Assembly (NCBI GenBank): GCA_023415775.1
Contig: JAEZJM010000010.1
Location: 69,839 to 133,838 of the forward strand
From: Bacillota bacterium
GTDB lineage: Bacteria; Bacillota; Negativicutes; Sporomusales; UBA7701
Direction of reading: 5' to 3'
Length of the DNA stretch: 64,000 nucleotides
Shown here: piece by piece, positions 50,867 through 58,515 of the stretch
Position numbering within the stretch: the first letter of the stretch is position 1
Layout: every line of letters starts with the position of its first letter
Notes under the pieces: generated by a model
Database searches by the model: none
Seen by the model: the letters and a program-made list of their open reading frames with translations, nothing else
What the model was told of the DNA's origin: nothing
Made by a program: the position numbers and the translations under genes

Positions 50867-51181
50867 CTATTGTCCGCAGGTACCGTAAGTCATCGTAAAA
50901 TGCCGGGCAAAATCGTCGAAATCCGACAGCACCGCCTGCGCGGCCGGCTCCACCACCGCCGTCTCCGCGTCATTGCCCGCGAACGCGCGGATCGAATCCA
51001 GCGACTCCCACATCGTCACCGCCAGAAACTCCACCCCCGCAGCCGTCTCCCGCTGCAGCAGATACGCCCCCTTATGACCCGCGATCTCCTTCAACTCCGG
51101 GAAAACCTTCCCCGTCACATGCCGGTAATACGCGGGCGCATTCTCCCTCGTCGCCTGCCCGCGCCAAACCCGCACCACCAT
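50867..51181 (-). CDS. Antibiotic-biosynthesis-monooxygenase-type (ABM) domain protein
   Basis: A 104-residue single-domain protein of the dimeric alpha-beta barrel group (VVRVWRGQATRENAPAYYRHV..., FLAVTMWESLDSIRAFAG). Such proteins are small monooxygenases, haem-degrading enzymes or structural folds without activity; the sequence alone does not choose. AGGGATGGACG-like ribosome site precedes the ATG. It lies between structured repeat H and the acetoacetate-decarboxylase-like gene, on the same strand as the latter. Confidence 0.75.
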   Translation of the reverse strand: MVVRVWRGQATRENAPAYYRHVTGKVFPELKEIAGHKGAYLLQRETAAGVEFLAVTMWESLDSIRAFAGNDAETAVVEPAAQAVLSDFDDFARHFTMTYGTCGQ

Positions 51182-51239
51182 CGTCCATCCCTCCCGCCGT
51201 TATTCTTACCACCAGCATAAGCCATCGGCGGGTAGACGG

Positions 51240-52046
51240 TCAAGCGCCGTCGCCGCCGCGCAGATCGCGCAGCAGCATAACATCGTCCACCGTCAGCGCG
51301 AACGAAAAACGGTACCCGGCCAGCACCTCCGTCGGCCGCAGCGCCGGCAGCTCCAGGTACGGGTTGTCGAACACCGTCAGCGCCGCATCGCCCTTCCACA
51401 CCGTCGACATCATCACATCGCGCGACTTCAGCTGCACCAGCTCATGGACCGCCGGCATATCGTGCCTCCCGGCGGCCAACTCGGGGAAATAGCGCACATT
51501 CACCGCCCGCGCGAAATTCGGCGTCGGCAGCGCCGCCCCCGCCTCGCGCAGCGTCACCCGCGCCTCCGCCAGGCGGCGGTCACGCGCCGCCAGCGACGCC
51601 CCGAACCTGCCTCCCCGCCCCACCGCCGGCGTCGCCTTCGACGGCAGGTCGTACGCCCGCGTCACCCACGTCGACCCCGCCTGCTTCGGCCACCCCTGCG
51701 CCAGCCCGCGCATCAGCGACACATCCTGATCCACGAAAATGAACGGGCAATACGCCACCGGCGTCCTCTCGTAGCTCGCCGACACCAGGAAAATCGTCTC
51801 CCGGTACTGGCTGCGCACCGGGTCCAGATACTCCTCGCCCGTCTCGCTCGCGTACTGCCACTCCACGAAATACGCCGCGCACCGCCCGCCCGCAGGCGCC
51901 AGGCCCGCGGGCAAAAAAGCCGCCACCCGCGCCGGATCGGCCATGAACTCCACCGCCAGCGCCGTCCCCGCATAATGCCACGGCGGATAAGGCGCCAGGC
52001 TCGACGTGCCGTTCGGCGTGCGGGGTAAGGTATAACCTTTCAACAT
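51240..52046 (-). CDS. Acetoacetate decarboxylase-family protein
   Basis: A 268-residue protein of the ADC-like superfamily: WHYAGTALAVEFMADPARVAAFLPAGL at the N-terminus, YRETIFLVSASYERTPVAYCPFIFVDQD, and GWPKQAGS where the Schiff-base lysine region of the family lies. Many members act as hydratases or aldolases on 2-oxo acids, so decarboxylase activity is not assured. ATG 52046 follows GAGGAGGG; a far longer open frame reaching 52835 runs antisense to the flavodoxin gene and is rejected. Confidence 0.78.
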   Translation of the reverse strand: MLKGYTLPRTPNGTSSLAPYPPWHYAGTALAVEFMADPARVAAFLPAGLAPAGGRCAAYFVEWQYASETGEEYLDPVRSQYRETIFLVSASYERTPVAYCPFIFVDQDVSLMRGLAQGWPKQAGSTWVTRAYDLPSKATPAVGRGGRFGASLAARDRRLAEARVTLREAGAALPTPNFARAVNVRYFPELAAGRHDMPAVHELVQLKSRDVMMSTVWKGDAALTVFDNPYLELPALRPTEVLAGYRFSFALTVDDVMLLRDLRGGDGA

Positions 52047-52214
52047 AATAAATCCCTCCTCGTCTTTTAAGTCCAGCCTAACACCCCTCGCCTCCGCCGT
52101 ATTGTAAAAAATTGTTCCCGCCGCTGGCCGCCCCCGCGAGGCAGGAATCCGCGCCGCCGCCGAGAAAAGCATAAATAATACCAACAAAAATAGGGTAGGG
52201 GAGAAGATAAAAAT

Positions 52215-52880
52215 ATGAGCAAAACCGTCATCGCCGTCAACGGCAGCCCCCGCAAAACCTGGAACACCGCCGCCCTGCTCGCCAAAGCCCTCGAAGGCGC
52301 CGCCGCCCAGGGCGCCGCCACCGAACTCGTCCACCTCTACGACCTCGACTACAAAGGCTGTATCAGCTGCTTCGCCTGCAAACTCAAGAACGGCCCCGGC
52401 CTCGGCCGCTGCGCCATCCGCGACGGCCTCGCCCCCCTCCTCGAAAAAATTGCCGCCGCCGACGCCCTCATCCTCGGCTCGCCCCTCTACTTCGGCTCCG
52501 TCACCGGCGAAATGCGCTCCCTCCTCGAGCGGCTGCTCTTCCCTTACCTCAAATACGCCGCCGGCGACAAGCGCAGCCTCTTCCCTCGCATCCTGCCCAC
52601 CGCCTTCGTCTACACCATGAACGTCGACCAAGCCCGCCTCCAAGAATTCGGCTGGGACAAACACCTCGCCAACAATGCCCGCGTCCTCTCCATGGTCTTC
52701 GGCGGCCCCTCCGAAGCCCTGTTCGCCTACGACACCCTCCAGTTCGACGACTACAGCCGCTACGACGCCCCCATGTTCGACCCCGCCGCCAAAGCCAGAA
52801 GCCGCCGGGAAAACTTCCCCCGCGACCTCGCGCACGCCTTCGAGCTCGGCGCGCGCCTCTCCGTCGGAAGGGACGCCTGA
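52215..52880 (+). CDS. Flavodoxin-fold NAD(P)H-dependent reductase
   Basis: A 221-residue flavoprotein: FMN loop NGSPRKTWNTAALLAKAL, SPLYFGSVTGEMRSLLERL for the isoalloxazine site, and a CISCFACK cysteine segment as in the iron-sulfur flavoprotein/NADPH-dependent FMN reductase group of anaerobes. The full Fe-S pattern (C-X2-C-X2-C-X5-C) is only partly kept: CISCFAC then CAI ten residues on. GGGGAGAAG precedes the ATG. Its stop overlaps the next start (TGATG), so the two genes are coupled. Confidence 0.85.
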   Translation: MSKTVIAVNGSPRKTWNTAALLAKALEGAAAQGAATELVHLYDLDYKGCISCFACKLKNGPGLGRCAIRDGLAPLLEKIAAADALILGSPLYFGSVTGEMRSLLERLLFPYLKYAAGDKRSLFPRILPTAFVYTMNVDQARLQEFGWDKHLANNARVLSMVFGGPSEALFAYDTLQFDDYSRYDAPMFDPAAKARSRRENFPRDLAHAFELGARLSVGRDA

Positions 52881-53848
52881 TGGACCATGTACCCGTCACC
52901 GCCATCCCCGGCTTTAAACTCGGCAACGCCCACAACCTCGCCGCCGCCACCGGCTGCACCGTCATCCTCTGCCCCGCAGGGGCCGTCGCCGGCGTCGACG
53001 TCAGGGGCGGCGCCCCCGGCACCCGCGAAACCGACCTCCTCCGGCCCGAAAACTATGTCGAAAAAATCCACGCCGTCCTCCTCGCCGGTGGCAGCGCCTT
53101 CGGACTCGACGCCGCCGCCGGCGTCATGGCCTGGCTCGAAGAACGCGGCATCGGCTTCGACGTCGGTGTCGCCAAAGTCCCCATCGTCGCCGGCGCCGTC
53201 CTCTTCGACCTCCCCTGCGGCGATCCCGCCGTCCGTCCCGACAAAGCCATGGGCTATGCCGCCTGCCAGGCCGCAGATCACGGCGATTTCGCCGAAGGCT
53301 CGGCCGGCGCGGGCACAGGCGCGACGGTCGGCAAATTCTTCGGCCCGGACCATGCCATGAAAGGCGGTCTCGGCGCCGCCGCCGTCCAGGTCGGCGACCT
53401 CATGGTCGGCGCCGTAGTCGCCGTCAACTGCCTCGGCGACGTCGTCGACCCCGACCGCGGCGGCATAATCGCCGGCGCCTACCGCCAAAACCCCTTCGCC
53501 TTCCTCGGCAGCGAAGACGGCATGATCGCCAAATACGGCCGCACCGGCAACCTCTTCGCCGGCAACACCACCATCGGCGCCATCCTCACCAACGCCGCCC
53601 TCACCAAAGCCCAGGCCGCCAAAATCGCCTCCATGGCCCACAACGGCTATGCCCGCACCATGCGGCCCGCCCACACCATGGTCGACGGCGACACCATCTT
53701 CTGCCTGTCCGCCGGCGACGTAACCGCCGACATCAGCGTCGTCGGCCTCCTCGCCGCCCGTGTCATGGCCCAGGCCGTCCTCCGCGCCGTCACCGAAGCC
53801 ACCACCCTCGCCGGCTTCAAAGCCACCCGCGACATCAAAAAAGGCTGA
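52880..53848 (+). CDS. P1-family peptidase (DmpA/S58-like)
   Basis: A 322-residue N-terminal-nucleophile-type peptidase related to DmpA aminopeptidase: AGVDVRGGAPGTRETDLL and VLLAGGSAFGLDAAAGVMAWLEERG at the N-terminal half and the autocleavage region GNTTIGAILTNAAL, where a Thr would become the nucleophile. The enzyme splits itself into two chains and removes N-terminal residues or hydrolyses small amides. It shares one base with the flavodoxin gene upstream. The terminator stem includes its stop codon. Confidence 0.88.
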   Translation: MDHVPVTAIPGFKLGNAHNLAAATGCTVILCPAGAVAGVDVRGGAPGTRETDLLRPENYVEKIHAVLLAGGSAFGLDAAAGVMAWLEERGIGFDVGVAKVPIVAGAVLFDLPCGDPAVRPDKAMGYAACQAADHGDFAEGSAGAGTGATVGKFFGPDHAMKGGLGAAAVQVGDLMVGAVVAVNCLGDVVDPDRGGIIAGAYRQNPFAFLGSEDGMIAKYGRTGNLFAGNTTIGAILTNAALTKAQAAKIASMAHNGYARTMRPAHTMVDGDTIFCLSAGDVTADISVVGLLAARVMAQAVLRAVTEATTLAGFKATRDIKKG

Positions 53849-53874
53849 ACCCACAAAGGTTCAGTCTTTTTTAT
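53843..53874 (+). terminator. Terminator overlapping a stop codon
   Basis: GGCTGAACC (53843-53851) pairs with GGTTCAGTC (53858-53866), followed by six T. The peptidase stop codon TGA lies inside the stem. Confidence 0.92.
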
Positions 53875-53888
53875 TTTGCCTCAGAACG

Positions 53889-54174
53889 CCGGCTGGGGGG
53901 CGGCTTTGGGTGCTGCCCCGCGCTGCGGCGACGGTCTTACGTAGGATCGTCGCCGACAGCGCCTTAACGTCCTGGATTCACAGCCTTGTCCGCCGAAGAT
54001 GTCGGTGCATACCTTCTGCCCACCTAGGTGTGCGAACCGCCAAATTCACTCCATGTTCAATTGTCGCCTCTCGCCGCCGTCCATGGCGGCTCGCGCGGTG
54101 CACTTACCGGCTCTCCGCCAAGTAGCGGCCGCCGCCTCGCTTCACGGGGCACCCCCCAAAGCCGCCCCCGCCGG
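53889..54174. repeat. 286-bp element with about 30-bp inverted ends
   Basis: The left end (53889-53919, CCGGCTGGGGGGCGGCTTTG...) is mirrored with few mismatches at 54146-54174. The interior contains further stems (for example GGCGACGG...CCGTCGCC-like segments near 53927-53955) and no credible gene. It fills the gap between the convergent peptidase and UV endonuclease genes. Non-autonomous mobile element or structured RNA are both possible; one copy in this window. Confidence 0.65.
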
Positions 54175-54184
54175 CCCTTTCCCC

Positions 54185-55138
54185 CTACAGCTCCACCGCC
54201 GCCTGGCCGGCGCGCCTCACCCCCGGCGCGGCCGCCAGCCCCTCCACCAGCCGGAACATAGCCTCATCCTTCATCTTCGCCTCCACCATCACATCCAAAT
54301 CGCGGCCCGTCTCCCGCGCCAGCCGCAGGAACGGCAGCACGTCGGCGGGCTCTACGTAATCGGCGTGGGCGCGGATATCCTTGCTGCTTTTCGGGCTTGA
54401 CACGTGGACCTTCGGCGTCGCCTCGCCCCAGGTGGCGGCGATGCGCGGCCACAGCTCTCCCAGGTCGCCGTCGCCGCCGTTGGCGCGGTGGTGGTGGATA
54501 TCGAGCACCATCGGGCGGCCCAGCTCCTCGCACAATGAAAGCACCTCGGCAGCGGTGAAAATCTTATCGTCGTTCTCCACCATCAGCCTGGCGGCCAGGC
54601 GGCCCGGCAGGCGGGCGAAGCGCTCGGCGAACCGCCGCAGCGCCGCGGCCTTCTCCCGGTACTGCCCGCCCACATGCAGCACAAGGGAAGGGGAGGGCGG
54701 CAGACCCATCGCCTCCAACATGCGGGCGTGATAATCGAGATCGGCGAGCGAGGCGGCCAGCACCTCCGGCTTCGGACTGTTGAGGAGGGTGTAATGGTCG
54801 GGATGGGCGCTCACCCGCATCCCGTGCAGCTTTACATAATCGCCGATCTCCCGCCACAGCGGCTGGCCGTCGGCGATATAGTCCCAGTCCGCCGCCAGCG
54901 GGTGGGTGGCGAGCGGCACCGTCTTCGACGTAAAGCGGTACAGGGCGACCTCATGGGCGGCGTTGTACCGCAGAATGCGCAGCGTCGTTTCCAGGTTGGC
55001 CGTCATCAGGCGGCGCAGCCGGCCGATGCGGCCCACGGGGTCGGCGATCTTCTCCACCGTCTTCACGCTCGCCGTCTTGTTCGGCGACCCCTCCGGCACG
55101 CCCAGCGCAATCGCCACATAGCCGAACCGTATCCGCAC
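54185..55138 (-). CDS. uvsE: UV damage endonuclease (UvdE/UvsE)
   Basis: A 317-residue TIM-barrel nuclease that nicks DNA 5' to UV photoproducts. Family marks are the N-terminal IRFGYVAIALG, HEVALYRFTSKTVPLATHP, RVSAHPDHYTLLNSPKPEV, LMVENDDKIFTAAEVL, MVLDIHHHRAN and HVSSPK, covering the metal ligands. A GTG start at 55138 follows GGGAGCGAAGGCT. UvsE is common in spore-forming Firmicutes and in Deinococcus. The minus-strand gene ends against the 286-bp element. Confidence 0.93.
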   Translation of the reverse strand: MRIRFGYVAIALGVPEGSPNKTASVKTVEKIADPVGRIGRLRRLMTANLETTLRILRYNAAHEVALYRFTSKTVPLATHPLAADWDYIADGQPLWREIGDYVKLHGMRVSAHPDHYTLLNSPKPEVLAASLADLDYHARMLEAMGLPPSPSLVLHVGGQYREKAAALRRFAERFARLPGRLAARLMVENDDKIFTAAEVLSLCEELGRPMVLDIHHHRANGGDGDLGELWPRIAATWGEATPKVHVSSPKSSKDIRAHADYVEPADVLPFLRLARETGRDLDVMVEAKMKDEAMFRLVEGLAAAPGVRRAGQAAVEL

Positions 55139-55270
55139 AGCCTTCGCTCCCTTCCGCCTTTGCCTGTTAATCTGCCCATTACTGCGCCCGTCTAGCCCGT
55201 CTCAGCCGGCGGGGCAAAAAAGAAACCCGGCCCCAAGGGGCCGGGTTATCGGCGTTCTTCTCACCGCCTG

Positions 55271-55693
55271 TCAGCGCATCATGCCTGTGCAGCCCTTCGT
55301 ACACGTGCCGCTGCAGCCGCTGCCGCAATTCTGCGAACAACTGCCGCGGCAGGTGTTCTGGCACGACCCGGTGCAAGTCTGGTAGCAGGAGCCCCGGCAG
55401 GAGCCGTCGCACCCGTAGCTGCACTTCCCGCCGCACTGGCCGGCGCAGCTGCCTGCGCACGCCCAGTTGCAGCCGCTCTTCTGCGGAGCCAACGCGCCCG
55501 CCTTGCCCGTCCCGGCGGCAGTCGGGCCCGTGTCGTTTCCGGCCCCTTGCCCCAAGGGCGACCCCTCGGCGAGCGAGCCGAACCCCAGCAAGGCGATCGA
55601 CGGCAGCGCCAACCCCGCCCTTTTGATAAAATCGCGCCGGGTCAGGCCGTTGCCGGCGGCCAAATTATCGGTCTCCCGGTCGGATCCCTTCAT
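55271..55693 (-). CDS. CXXX-repeat RiPP precursor with Tat-like leader
   Basis: A 140-residue precursor. Residues 17-45 form a twin-arginine signal (LTRRDFIKRAG followed by the hydrophobic LALPSIALLGFGSLA), with Arg19-Arg20. Residues 75-135 carry 16 cysteines in an unbroken four-residue period (C75, C79 and so on to C135), spaced by Gly/Ser/Thr/Asn-rich triplets. This is the target of the CXXX-repeat radical SAM systems. ATG 55693 lies six bases after AAAGGAGG; an ATG at 55699 abuts the ribosome site. It is the last gene of the operon. Modification before folded export by Tat is inferred. Confidence 0.88.
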   Translation of the reverse strand: MKGSDRETDNLAAGNGLTRRDFIKRAGLALPSIALLGFGSLAEGSPLGQGAGNDTGPTAAGTGKAGALAPQKSGCNWACAGSCAGQCGGKCSYGCDGSCRGSCYQTCTGSCQNTCRGSCSQNCGSGCSGTCTKGCTGMMR

Positions 55694-55750
55694 AGCCATC
55701 CTCCTTTCCTACTGTCTGAAGCAGCCGGGCAGGCGGCGAGGGTCGTCGCC

Positions 55751-56053
55751 CTACCCCTGGCGGCGGAGATAGATGTCGCCGCTCGCGAAATCTATCTCCC
55801 AACTGCAGCCGCTGATATTCTCCCAATCGTACTTGACGCTTTTTTCGTCCCACCAGGCCTGAAACTTCGTGGCCGTTTCCCCCATATCCCTGACCAGCCG
55901 CTCATAGATGGCGCTCTGGGCCGCCTCTTCGTCCGGCATGCCGACCAGGGAACGGAAAAGCTCGCTCAAAGCGTTCTTCCGTTCGAAAAGAGCCTTGATC
56001 TCGTCGCGTTCGGCGGGGGTCACAGCGCCGATTTTTCGCCTGGCCTCGTTCAT
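55751..56053 (-). CDS. CXXX-repeat peptide modification system protein
   Basis: A 100-residue protein (MNEARRKIGAVTPAERDEI..., helical to about residue 70, then WENISGCSWEIDFASGDIYLRR). It matches the size, position and C-terminal style of the small accessory protein that accompanies CXXX-repeat maturases; its likely role is peptide recognition or delivery. ATG 56053 follows GGAGG eight bases upstream and lies two bases after the maturase stop; a longer frame is antisense shadow. One cysteine only. Confidence 0.75.
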   Translation of the reverse strand: MNEARRKIGAVTPAERDEIKALFERKNALSELFRSLVGMPDEEAAQSAIYERLVRDMGETATKFQAWWDEKSVKYDWENISGCSWEIDFASGDIYLRRQG

Positions 56054-56055
56054 CG

Positions 56056-57012
56056 CTACAGCCTCCGTGTCGGTATTTGGTCGAAAGGATCGAGATAGTC
56101 GACCGCGGGAATGGCCCTCAGCCGCGAGAAAGGGGGGACAGTCCCGAGCCGTTCCCGGATGAGCCGCGCCGCGTTCCGTTCCAGGTGGGCGAGCACGCAC
56201 TGCTCGCGCGACGGCGTGTTCCATTCCAGCGTCGTCCTGGCGTTCAGATAAACGCAGCGCTTGCAGTGATAAGCGTCGCAGCACGAGCATACCGGCGCGT
56301 TCGCCAGCGTCAGCAGCTGGCTGTTGACAAGCGTCACGCCCTCTGCGAGGCTGCCGGCCGCGTTGCTTTCGTCGTCATAGTAAAAACCGGGGCAGATATA
56401 AAAATTGCCGTTCGGCGCCACAGTCAGGTGAACCGTCCCGGCGTCGCAGTTATTCATGCCGCCCAGCAGCATCCGGTCGGAGAAAATATTCACCTCCGGC
56501 AGGCTGCCCTGCCGGTAAACCTCGGTAACATACGTCGCGGCCCGCTCCAACTGCCGGCCGTACTCCTCGATATCGGCAGCCGTATAGCGGTCGATCTCGC
56601 CGAGATAAAGATCGAGCCGCAAAGCCCTCCCCAGGCAGGAGCGGACAAGGTCCGCCATAGCGGGCAGCCGTCGCCGCGGCAGTCGGAGGATATACTGGCG
56701 CCTGGCGGCGGCTCCGCCCGGAGTGCCCCGGATATCGTCCGGGTCCAGCACCAGGACGGCGTTCGGATAGCGGTCGGCCAAAGCCGCGGGGACGATCGCC
56801 GCATGGGCGGTTTTCGCCAGCGCCGCCCGGTATTCCGGCGGCAGCTCCTCCCGGCCCGGCAATACGGTCAGCGCCAGCCGGCGGCCTGCGGCGAAGGCAA
56901 TCGTCCGTTCCAGGGTGGCGAGCGGCATCAGCGCCGTTTGCCGGCGGTCGTGGTCGTAGTGGCAAAATGAAGGCGCACTGCCGTCGACCAGCACCAGCAG
57001 ATGGGTCAGCAT
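56056..57012 (-). CDS. CXXX-repeat peptide maturase (SPASM-like, no radical SAM core)
   Basis: A 318-residue protein. The first 200 residues have no CX3CX2C motif; the C-terminal third is cysteine-rich in the SPASM manner (NNCDAGTVHLTVAPNGNFYICPGF, then CSCCDAYHCKRCVYLNA). It is the partner maturase found beside the radical SAM enzyme in CXXX-repeat loci, probably holding auxiliary Fe-S clusters or binding the peptide. Its ATG overlaps the preceding stop by seven bases. Confidence is from architecture and neighbourhood. Confidence 0.82.
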   Translation of the reverse strand: MLTHLLVLVDGSAPSFCHYDHDRRQTALMPLATLERTIAFAAGRRLALTVLPGREELPPEYRAALAKTAHAAIVPAALADRYPNAVLVLDPDDIRGTPGGAAARRQYILRLPRRRLPAMADLVRSCLGRALRLDLYLGEIDRYTAADIEEYGRQLERAATYVTEVYRQGSLPEVNIFSDRMLLGGMNNCDAGTVHLTVAPNGNFYICPGFYYDDESNAAGSLAEGVTLVNSQLLTLANAPVCSCCDAYHCKRCVYLNARTTLEWNTPSREQCVLAHLERNAARLIRERLGTVPPFSRLRAIPAVDYLDPFDQIPTRRL

Positions 57013-58196
57013 AACTTTTCGCCCCGCTTCCGGCGCAGCCTGTCCCAGTAGTACCTGTTCGCCCGCACACGGGCCTTGTGCATCAGGCAGATATAAGTCG
57101 CCCGCTGATAAATGGTATCCGTGGCGGCCGCCTCATAATTCAGGCCCTGGCACCAGGCGCAGCCGCTGGCCACCTCGCAGGCGACGCACTCCGGCGGGCT
57201 CTGCGCCAGCCGGGTCAGGGCGAGGAACGGCCGCAGCCTGTTCGTGTCGACGCCGCCCACACAGTCGCCCACCACCCGCGGCCGCTTGCCGCTCATCGAG
57301 TGGGGCGCAAAGCGCACGCAGGGGTAAAACTCGCCCCCGGCCCCCACGGCCAGCATCTTGCCCGAACCGCACCAGTTCTGGTTATCGCCCGCCGGGTCGA
57401 GCGGCCTGCCGATCGAATCGTCGAAAAACGAACACTCGTAGTCCCGGTACAGCTCCCCGTCGATAATCGCGTCCGCCAGGCTTACGAGCTGCTCTTCGAA
57501 CAAAGCGTCGTCGCCCGGCTGCCACACATCCTCGAACACCACATTGATGTTCACCGTTTTCACGCCCAGGCCCCAGATATGCAGTACACTCTCCTTGATA
57601 TAGGGCAGATCGTCGTGCGCCACCGTCACCTTTGTACCCGCGTCGGGAAACTGCCGCAGCCACAGGGGTATGTTGCGCACCACCGCCTCATACGAGCCGC
57701 GGCCGTCGGGGAAGACCCGGGCGATATCGTGCTTTTCCCTGATTCCGTCGATAGTGATGCCGATGCTGAGATGGCCGTGGTTCTTGAAAATAAAGCGTTG
57801 CACCCGCGGATCGTCGTAAAGAAGGCCGTTGGTGGAAAGACTCAGGCGGTAGCTGTCGAACCAGGGGTGTCCCGTCTCGTACATCCGCAGCTTGATATAA
57901 TCGCTCAGCCTGTCGATCAGCTCGATCTCCATCAGCGGCTCGCCGCCGATGAACTCCCAGATAACCGACGGCTCGTCGAACAGCGCCCGTGTTTCGAGGA
58001 CATAATCCACCGTCTGTTTGCCACAGGCGAAATCCATCCGCCGGCCGGGATTCTTGCCGACCAGATAGCAGTATTTACAACGCAGCTGACAGTCTTCGGT
58101 AACGATAAAAGTGATATTTTTGGCGCGGCCTTCCTCCCATGATGCCTCCCGCCGCTTGAACCGCTCCAGCTCTTCCACAGGCACCTCGCCGTTCAC
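57006..58196 (-). CDS. Radical SAM/SPASM peptide maturase, CXXX-repeat family
   Basis: A 396-residue radical SAM enzyme. The core motif is CQLRCKYC in the N-terminal TEDCQLRCKYCYLVGKNPG, followed by FIGGEPLME and LSLSTNGLLYDD. The C-terminal SPASM part has WCGSGKMLAVGAGGEFYPCVRF and CVACEVASGCAWCQGLNYE, enough cysteines for auxiliary clusters. It should install the radical-based modification on the CXXX peptide encoded three genes downstream. The GTG start at 58196 has no clear ribosome site; an internal GTG a few codons later is possible. It is first in the operon. Confidence 0.9.
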   Translation of the reverse strand: MNGEVPVEELERFKRREASWEEGRAKNITFIVTEDCQLRCKYCYLVGKNPGRRMDFACGKQTVDYVLETRALFDEPSVIWEFIGGEPLMEIELIDRLSDYIKLRMYETGHPWFDSYRLSLSTNGLLYDDPRVQRFIFKNHGHLSIGITIDGIREKHDIARVFPDGRGSYEAVVRNIPLWLRQFPDAGTKVTVAHDDLPYIKESVLHIWGLGVKTVNINVVFEDVWQPGDDALFEEQLVSLADAIIDGELYRDYECSFFDDSIGRPLDPAGDNQNWCGSGKMLAVGAGGEFYPCVRFAPHSMSGKRPRVVGDCVGGVDTNRLRPFLALTRLAQSPPECVACEVASGCAWCQGLNYEAAATDTIYQRATYICLMHKARVRANRYYWDRLRRKRGEKLC

Positions 58197-58316
58197 TTGG
58201 AATTAACGTCCATTTTTGCTAATGTTATACACATATTTTGTAAATTCCTGCTAATTTTCCAAGCAAAATACAACTATTTTCTGCCGCCTACACCCCTGCT
58301 TACCGGCGCAAAAAAA

Positions 58317-58336
58317 AGCCGCCCTGGCGGGCGGCT
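58317..58336 (-). terminator. Terminator hairpin, distal copy (T run on minus strand)
   Basis: AGCCGCCC/GGGCGGCT stem; on the minus strand eight T follow. The same hairpin recurs at 58480-58499 on the other side of structured repeat I. This copy has the T run, so it is the functional terminator of the GGDEF-EAL gene, now displaced by the repeat. Confidence 0.85.
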
Positions 58337-58462
58337 CAGACTGTCGATAAAGGCCCATCTGCGGCGTTGCTCCTCAGAGCGCTTGCTTGCGTACGTCCCA
58401 CAGTACGCGGCGCGGCGCGCTCTTCCGGTGCGCCTTGCATCTGGACCTTTCTTACCAGTCTG
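58337..58462 (+). repeat. Structured intergenic repeat, copy I
   Basis: Arms CAGACTG/CAGTCTG; outer stem AAAGGCCCA/TGGACCTTT; middle stem GAGCGC/GCGCTC; apical GCGTAC/GTACGC. Closest to copy H. It lies between two copies of the same terminator hairpin (58317-58336 and 58480-58499). With the AT-rich upstream region of the rSAM operon it fills the 319-base gap 58197-58515. Confidence 0.92.
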
Positions 58463-58479
58463 ACTCTGTCTACAAGCTG

Positions 58480-58499
58480 AGCCGCCCTGGCGGGCGGCT
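58480..58499 (-). repeat. Terminator hairpin, proximal copy without T run
   Basis: Same 20-base hairpin as 58317-58336, but on the minus strand it continues into CAGCTTG rather than T. It directly follows the GGDEF-EAL gene. Confidence 0.8.
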
Positions 58500-58515
58500 T
58501 AAAAGTCTTCCCTGT

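Noticed and set aside
51240..52835. A 531-residue minus-strand frame
   Set aside because: Only the part from ATG 52046, which has a ribosome site and matches the acetoacetate decarboxylase family, is real. The upstream half is antisense to the flavodoxin gene.
53760..54400. Plus-strand frames across the peptidase end and the 286-bp element
   Set aside because: Composition is Arg/Pro/Ser-rich and the frames depend on the inverted-repeat DNA; no start signal.
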